The notes under the pieces are model-generated. The model was not told where the DNA came from. It made no database searches and saw only the letters and a program-made list of their open reading frames with translations. Shown here one piece after another: positions 58,291 to 64,000 of a DNA stretch of 64,000 nucleotides (its first letter is position 1; each line of letters starts with the position of its first letter). Source of the DNA: Enoplolaimus lenunculus (lineage: Eukaryota; Nematoda; Enoplea; Enoplida; Thoracostomopsidae); assembly GCA_030248215.1 (NCBI GenBank), contig JASANG010002614.1:93385-157384 (forward strand). Direction: 5' to 3'. A program made the position numbers and the translations under genes.

Positions 58291-58604
58291 TCAACAAGTA
58301 TTTATTTGCAGAAGTAATGTTTCGAAAACAATCGGTGATGCATCCTGATACGCCCCTCTGACTATTTCAGTAGATCACGCCAGCATAATGCAGCGTCGGT
58401 CGGAAGAAAGTAATATCTGTATGGCCCCTACTATACGCTGATTGCTTATTTGACGAGGACCTACCCACAGTAGTGATAACGAAAAATTTGAGTTGACTTA
58501 ATAGTTTTCCACGTAACATATAATTTTAACTACTGCAAAGGTTTTTAGTGCCGAAAATTACCTCAAACTTCTATGTTAAGTAAAACTGCGTCAATGACTT
58601 TTAA

Positions 58605-58868
58605 CCCTTTCTCACATGAATATTTTCTATTTCCCTTGAGATCTACTTTTATGCTATAGTATTCGAACTCCAGTGACTGGAGTGGGAGGCGTATATCATC
58701 ACCACTCAGATATAGGAGCTTGACGCTCGAGCCCGAGAGGGCTCTCACGTCTTGTGGTGATTTAGTACTATGTATACGTGTTGCAATTGTTAAACACGGT
58801 GCGATATATATTATTTAACGTATATACACTGCGCTGAGTTGCCTATAGGCAACTCAATGTGAGAAGGG
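58605..58868. mobile_element. MITE family G, copy 2, TTAA-flanked
   Basis: It starts CCCTTTCTCACATGAATATT and ends CAATGTGAGAAGGG. TTTAA occurs immediately outside both ends. CCC-type ends with TTAA suggest a piggyBac-type origin. Confidence 0.75.
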
Positions 58869-59392
58869 TTTAACAAATAAACAACACTAAAATTTGTTAG
58901 TAAAAGTGAAAACAGCTACCGCACCGGCACTGTTGAATTTGGGCGTTCGCAGTGTTTTTTGGTTGAAGCTATGGATTAGTTTCAGAATTTAGCATTTACC
59001 TACGCTGCCACGTTTTTTAAGGCCGTCGTCGTCTCTACGCAAGAGACGAAATCAGCCGTTGGTCAGCTTTTTAACCTCGTTCAATATATCGTAATGACGA
59101 CATGTCCATACTGTAATCCATGATAATTAATGAAAACTTACCGGATAACCATTAATCAAACTATTTTGGCTTCTTTCGATCAGTATTTTTGGTCTAAGTT
59201 CTGTTTCTGAAGACCTTAGGTTTAGGGATTATGTGAAATACGTCGTTTGCATAAGTATGTAAAGTTCCTGGGTTTATTTAAAAATAATCGTATTTTCGTT
59301 TAGAAAACGTAAATATTTTTAATTTTACAGTTATCGCAAGAAACAAATAATTTCAAACCGTTCAATGAAGCAGTGAGTTTGAAGACCTATTG

Positions 59393-59620
59393 CACTGTAA
59401 ATTTCAGTGAGTTGATTTTAACTCAGAATGATTTGAATAACTCAGTCTGCGTTGAGTTCATTCACTTCATTCTGAGTTAAATAACCAACCCACCCAAAGT
59501 CACCTAAACTCAGAGTTAGAATCAACTCAACTCAGAATGAGTTAATGTTTACTGATATTAATTCAGAAATAACCAACTCGCTAGTCGCGTTGATTAATCA
59601 ACTCATTGGAATTTGCAGTG
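59393..59620. mobile_element. MITE family D, copy 5
   Basis: CACTGTAAATTTCAGTGAG at the left, ATTGGAATTTGCAGTG at the right. Confidence 0.85.
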
Positions 59621-60687
59621 TACTAACTGTTGCTATATACATTTGAGAATATGGGCCGTTATCTAAGCATTAAAATTCGTTGAAAAGTTTGACTTAACTA
59701 ATTTACCATTCGATAGAACCGCTAAACTACTTAACTTGCTTGCAATTCCCTGAAAATTATGACAGAACAAGTCGTTCAATTTGACTACTATATTTTTTTC
59801 AACTGACAAATATATACATACTCGCCAAGGAAAAACTCGCTCAGTCTAAATCGAACTGAAACTAAACTGTATTTTAAACTAACACCGGCTGTGGTTGTCT
59901 AAATGATGAAAATATAGACTAAGTGACATCGTTCAACGGAACAAACTCTATAATTCCCTGTATAGCTGGGTATATCTTGGCCGTGTTCTAGTCTTATTCT
60001 CTATATTCATGACCCGTAATTCTTACAGAAACGTTTATTGGGCCTGAAAGGCTTTTTAAAGTACACAATATAGTTATCGGTTTAAGATCTGCTAATTTGT
60101 TAGTTTAGGCTCGCGACCGTATAGCCAGAATTGGGCCAGAACGCTCAACCCTCCCAACGAAACAATATTGGCGTCTGTCGAAAATTGTAAACCTTGGTTG
60201 CAAGTTATCAAAAAACCCTAGTATGAGGTTAGGCGGCAACGGGTTTTTCTAGGCTAAAAACAGTGACTGCAAGAAAAATTGTTGAAATTGCTCAAACGTA
60301 TTTCTATCGCCATCCTGACCACGCGGAAGGGTGCATTATTTTCTGACCAGCCTCCGCTGTTTGATAAGCGGTATTTTCAATGCTTTAATATTGAACAGTG
60401 TTTCAAACGAAATTTGGCGTGATAGGTAAAACCAACTGGGTCTTGAGTGTATGGTGCACGTATTCTTCAAGATTTATAGGCCAAGGGTCCTTGAAAATTA
60501 AAAGTACCCGTTCGAAAACCGCTTCTAATCACACCGGCTTCGTGCGTCATCACAGTGATAACCGGTATTATACGCGCATTTTAGCCTTGAATCGATAGAG
60601 AAACATATTTTCATACACCTTTCGTTGTAACTGTGTTAGCTGTACGTTAGAAGTTGGCCTATTGTTAACATTTTTTCGTAGCGTTTT

Positions 60688-60870
60688 GGGCTCATGTTAC
60701 TTTATGGGGCGTCCAGGTTTCTGATGAATCCATAAAAGAGTGGGTTTAGATTCTAGATTACATGTTTTTTGCTTAGGCTTAGGCTTAGGCTTTCGAACAC
60801 ATTTTTGCAACGCTTAGGCTTAGGAATACGCTTAATCTACTGTTACACCTCTTAAAGTAATATTGGCCGA
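60688..60870. mobile_element. MITE family B copy
   Basis: GGGCTCATGTTACTTTATGG at the left and TTAAAGTAATATTGGCC at the right. TTAGGCTTAGGCTTAGGC is in the core. Confidence 0.8.
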
Positions 60871-60883
60871 GTTTTCTGATCAT

Positions 60884-61092
60884 CACTGTAAATTCCAGTG
60901 AGGTGAGTTTGACTCAGAACGAGTTGATTCACTCAATCTGAGTTAGGACTATTAGACATCACAATTCTGAGTTGATTCAACTCATTCTGATTCAATTAGT
61001 CAACACCCCATAGTCTACTCAACTCTTTTAAAGTGAGAATCAAGCCAACTCTCAGAGTGAAGTTGATTAATTCAATCACTAGAAATTACAGC
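60884..61092. mobile_element. MITE family D, copy 6
   Basis: CACTGTAAATTCCAGTGAGG at the left, CACTAGAAATTACAGCG at the right. Confidence 0.75.
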
Positions 61093-61343
61093 GCAGAAAA
61101 GTTCAAAGTTGCACAAAAGTATTAGCACAGTCTTTGATAAGGCTTACCAGTTAATAGACGATTGACTACATTATCAAGCACACGTAGCCCCTATGTAACC
61201 AGCTGGCTATGACATATTAACCAATAAACTACACATTACTCATGTCGGAAATTTTGCACCGAAGTAACAGCGAATATTTACGAAAAGTGTATGAGATTTC
61301 GTAACAATAATTTATTCGTTTCAGCATAGAACCTACCATAAAC

Positions 61344-61568
61344 TTGGGTCCATGTATAGAACAGGGCCGGAACAGTAGTATAAGCGTATTTCTAAGAAGC
61401 CTAATCCTAAGCCTAAGCCTAAGCGTATGGATGAGCCTATTCTTAAGCCTAAGCCTAAGCCTAAGCCTAAGAATAAGGCTAAGCAAAAAAAATTAGTCCA
61501 AAGCTTAAACGGACTCTATTATAGCCCCTCTGGAAAACGATCCGGCCCTGTTCTATACTTGAGCCCAA
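61344..61568. mobile_element. MITE family A copy (best preserved)
   Basis: The left end is GGGTCCATGTATAGAACAGG and the right end CCTGTTCTATACTTGAGCCC, near-perfect inverted ends. Two hexamer runs (AAGCCTAAGCCTAAGC) lie inside, one of four or more perfect units. Confidence 0.85.
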
Positions 61569-61796
61569 ACTTGTGAGAATTGATTCAGACAGTTGTAAAT
61601 GCTGTCGATAATCAAATGCGTAGCAAGGAATTTTATGGTTTGTGAAGGGCCACAGTAAAAGTATAAGTTATTACAGTTTTTACCTGAAACAATTGAGTTT
61701 TCGTTACCTTCGGAGGACAGTACGTGCCTATTGGTTCGCTTACTGGATGCGCTTTGGATTTCAATGTAATGACATAATCAATCTGATACTAACTTT

Positions 61797-63256
61797 GGCC
61801 GATATTACTTTTAGTGCTGTAACAGTAGATTTTAAGCATGTTCCTAAGCTTAAGCCTAAGCGTTGAAAAAGTGTATTCCTAAGCCTAAGCGTTGAAAAAA
61901 GTGTATTCCTAAGCCTAAGCCTAAGCGTTGAAAAAAGTGTATTCCTAAGCCTAAGCCAAACCGTTGAACCTAAGCCTATGCGTTGAAAAAAGTGTATTCC
62001 TACGCCTAAGCCTAAGCGTTGAAAAAAGTGTATTCCTAAGCCTAAGCCTAAGCGTTGAAAAAAGTGTATTCCTAAGCCTAAGCCTAACCGTTGAACCTAA
62101 GCCTATGCGTTGAAAAAAGCGTATTCCTACGCCTAAGCGTTGAAAAAATGTATTACTAAGCCTAAGCCTAACCGTTGAACCTAAGCCTATGCGTTGAAAA
62201 AAGTGTATTCCTAAGCCTAAGCCTAAGCGTTGAAAAAAGTGTATTCCTAAGCCTAAGTGTATTCCTAAGCTTAAGCGTTGAAAAACGTGTATTCCTAAGC
62301 CTAAGCCTAAGCGTTGTAAACAGTGTATTCATAAGACTAAGCTTAAGCGTTGAAAAAAGTGTATTCCTAAGCCTAAGTGTATTCCTAAGCTTAAGCATTG
62401 AAAAAAGTGTATACCTAAGCCTAAGCCTAAGCGTTGTAAACAGTGTATTTATAAGCCTAAGCCTAAGCGTTGAAAAAAGTGTATTCCTAAGCCTAAGTGT
62501 ATTCCTAAGCTTAAGCGTTGAAAAAAGTGTATTCCTAAGCCTAAGCCTAAGCGTTGTAAACAGTGTATTCATAAGCCTAAGCCTAAGCGTTGAAAAAAGT
62601 GTATTCCTAAGTCTAAGTGTATTCCTAAGCTTAAGCGTTGAAAAACGTATATTCCTAAGCCTAAGCCTAAGCGTTGTAAACAGTGTATTCATAAGCCTAA
62701 GCTTAAGCGTTGAAAAAGTGTATTCCTAAGCCTAAGTGTATTCCTAAGTTTAAGCGTTGAAAAAGGTGTATTCCTAAGCCTAAGCCTAAGCGTTGTAAAC
62801 AGTGTATTCATAAGCCTAAGCTTAAGCGTTGAAAAAAGTGTATTCCTAAGCCTAAGTGTATTCCTAAGCTTAAGCGTTGAAAAAAGTGTATTCCTAAGCC
62901 TAAGCCTAAGCGTTGTAAACAGTGTATTCATAAGCCTAAGCCTAAGCGTTGAAAAAAGTGTATTCCTAAGCCTAAGTGTATTCCTGAGCTTAAGCGTTGA
63001 AAAAAGTGTATTCCTAAGCCTAAGCCTAAGCGTTGTAAACAGTGTATTCCTAAGCCTAAGCCTAAGCGTTCAAAAAAGTGTATTCCTAAGATTAAGTGTA
63101 TTCCTAAGCTTAAGCGTTGAAAAAAGTGTATTCCTAATCCTAAGCCTAAGCGTTGTAAACAGTGTATTCATAAGTCTAAGCTTAAGCGTAAGCAAAAATG
63201 TAGTCCAGAATCTAAACGTACTTTTTTACAGACCCACCAGAAACCTGGACGAAACA
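61797..63256. repeat. TTAGGC-like hexamer array with 119-120-bp higher-order repeat in a family B MITE
   Basis: The left edge (TTGGCCGATATTACTTTTAG, then CTGTAACAGTAGATT) and the right edge (GTAGTCCAGAATCTAAACG, then ACCCACCAGAAACCTGG) match the two ends of family B copies such as 51672-51905. Between them about 1.4 kb is built from CCTAAG hexamers, AAGCGTTGAAAAAAGTGTAT spacers and AAGCGTTGTAAACAGTGTAT spacers. The latter recurs every 119-120 bp from about 62311 to 63151 (eight times). Frames stay open on both strands because 120 is a multiple of three. Confidence 0.9.
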
Positions 63257-64000
63257 TGCGTCGGTAAGTTTTATTTCAATTATTTTGCTTATTCAAATTT
63301 CTTGGTTTAATAATGTTAAATTGATTTATGTTAACAATCAAGAGTGGCAATCAATTTTTGACACAATTGTGTGTCTCAGTAAATAAATTTTAGTTTCAGA
63401 AAATTCGTAGCTTTCAGTAAAGGTTAACTGGTTTAATGAAGCGTTGATAGTTAGCAATTGGTACTGGAGGAAATTATTAAATCTGAAAGGTTATTTACCA
63501 CAGTTCATGTACCCTACTGTAAACTTAACACTCTCTGTCACGTAAACACGCTTACTTTCCTACCAAAATTACAATCACCGGAAACACACAATCCATCAAA
63601 TTTCCGAAAACACACAATAACTGAATTTTCCGAAAACACAATACATGAAATTTCTCATGCAAAACAGCCCGCAATAGCTAGCCTCTTTATCCACATCAAA
63701 AATACAAGAACTTCCCAAAGTTATTGACACACCCGAGGGCTAAAAGCCCTTCACACTCATTCAACCGCCACTCAGTACATTCGCTTGCTGACCGTCAACT
63801 TCTTAACCACCCTGCGCTGCTGTCGCAGACTATATGCAATCAATTTGAGTCCCGAATAACATAGACACCACCAGCGCCACAGCTTCCTCAGTCCGCGAGG
63901 AGTTAAATGAAATTGAAGCTCAGCGTCAAAGTCTCTCCAATCGTCACTATGACCATCATTCACCCAAAGGATTTTGCTCTAGCTCAAACCAATTCATATA
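63257..64000. other. Right edge: short repeats and an unassigned GC-richer ORF
   Basis: 63540-63660 has imperfect units of about 30 bp (TTTCCGAAAACACACAATA). A minus-strand frame at 63772-63963 (NDGHSDDWRDFDAEL, ending VVKKLTVSKRMY) is distinctly GC-richer than its surroundings. It could be the last exon or C-terminus of a gene or transposon starting beyond the window. I do not recognise it. Confidence 0.35.

Noticed and set aside
62168-62931. Leu/Ser/Arg-rich frames of 80-184 codons on both strands
   Set aside because: They are translations of the hexamer satellite with a 120-bp period.

Overview
The window is animal nuclear DNA, AT-rich, with short exons bounded by GT-AG introns and a very high load of short non-autonomous transposons. 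Nothing suggests a prokaryote, organelle or virus. I rebuilt four protein genes by hand; their exon phases agree at every junction. All four proteins (MAPKAPK2-type kinase, LHFPL-type tetraspan protein, MRPS18B/mS40, BOP1) are animal housekeeping or signalling proteins. I cannot fix the phylum. A non-vertebrate is the best guess, from the MITE density and the sequence divergence.

Layout of 1-35 kb. A MAPKAPK2-like kinase runs on the minus strand (21-4726, 3' part outside the window), with a LINE remnant and a hAT-like element in its third intron. A divergent LHFPL gene runs on the plus strand (9129-11933, three exons). MRPS18B (16062 to about 21842) and BOP1 (24363-34911, 19 exons, apparently complete) both run on the minus strand. 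The proteins belong to separate processes (stress-kinase signalling, membrane tetraspan, mitoribosome, 60S assembly). I see no functional cluster.

Layout of 35-64 kb. I find no intact gene here. The DNA is MITEs, foldback elements, simple repeats and tandem arrays: an 18-bp minisatellite of about 2.15 kb (39457-41605), a (TTG)n tract, a 66-bp x4 array, a 74-bp x3 array, and a roughly 1.4-kb array of TTAGGC-like hexamers in a 119-120-bp higher-order repeat (61797-63256). A decayed coding-like stretch lies at about 37734-38800.

Repeat families recognised by comparing copies within the window: A (ends like GGCCCATGTATAGAACAGGG, hexamer core), B (ends like GGCCCATGTTACTTTA, hexamer core), C (CACTGCAAAAAATGGTGAGTC), D (CACTGTAAATTTCAGTGAG), E (CTGTAGTGACCCGAATAAG), F (GCGGATCCA ends), G (CCCTTTCTCACATG), several hAT-like elements (two with clear 8-bp target duplications) and several long foldbacks. 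The most unusual points are MITEs carrying a nematode-telomere-like hexamer core, one of which has grown into a satellite; partial exon duplications that keep splice sites in two of the four genes; and nested or inverted MITE pairs inside introns.
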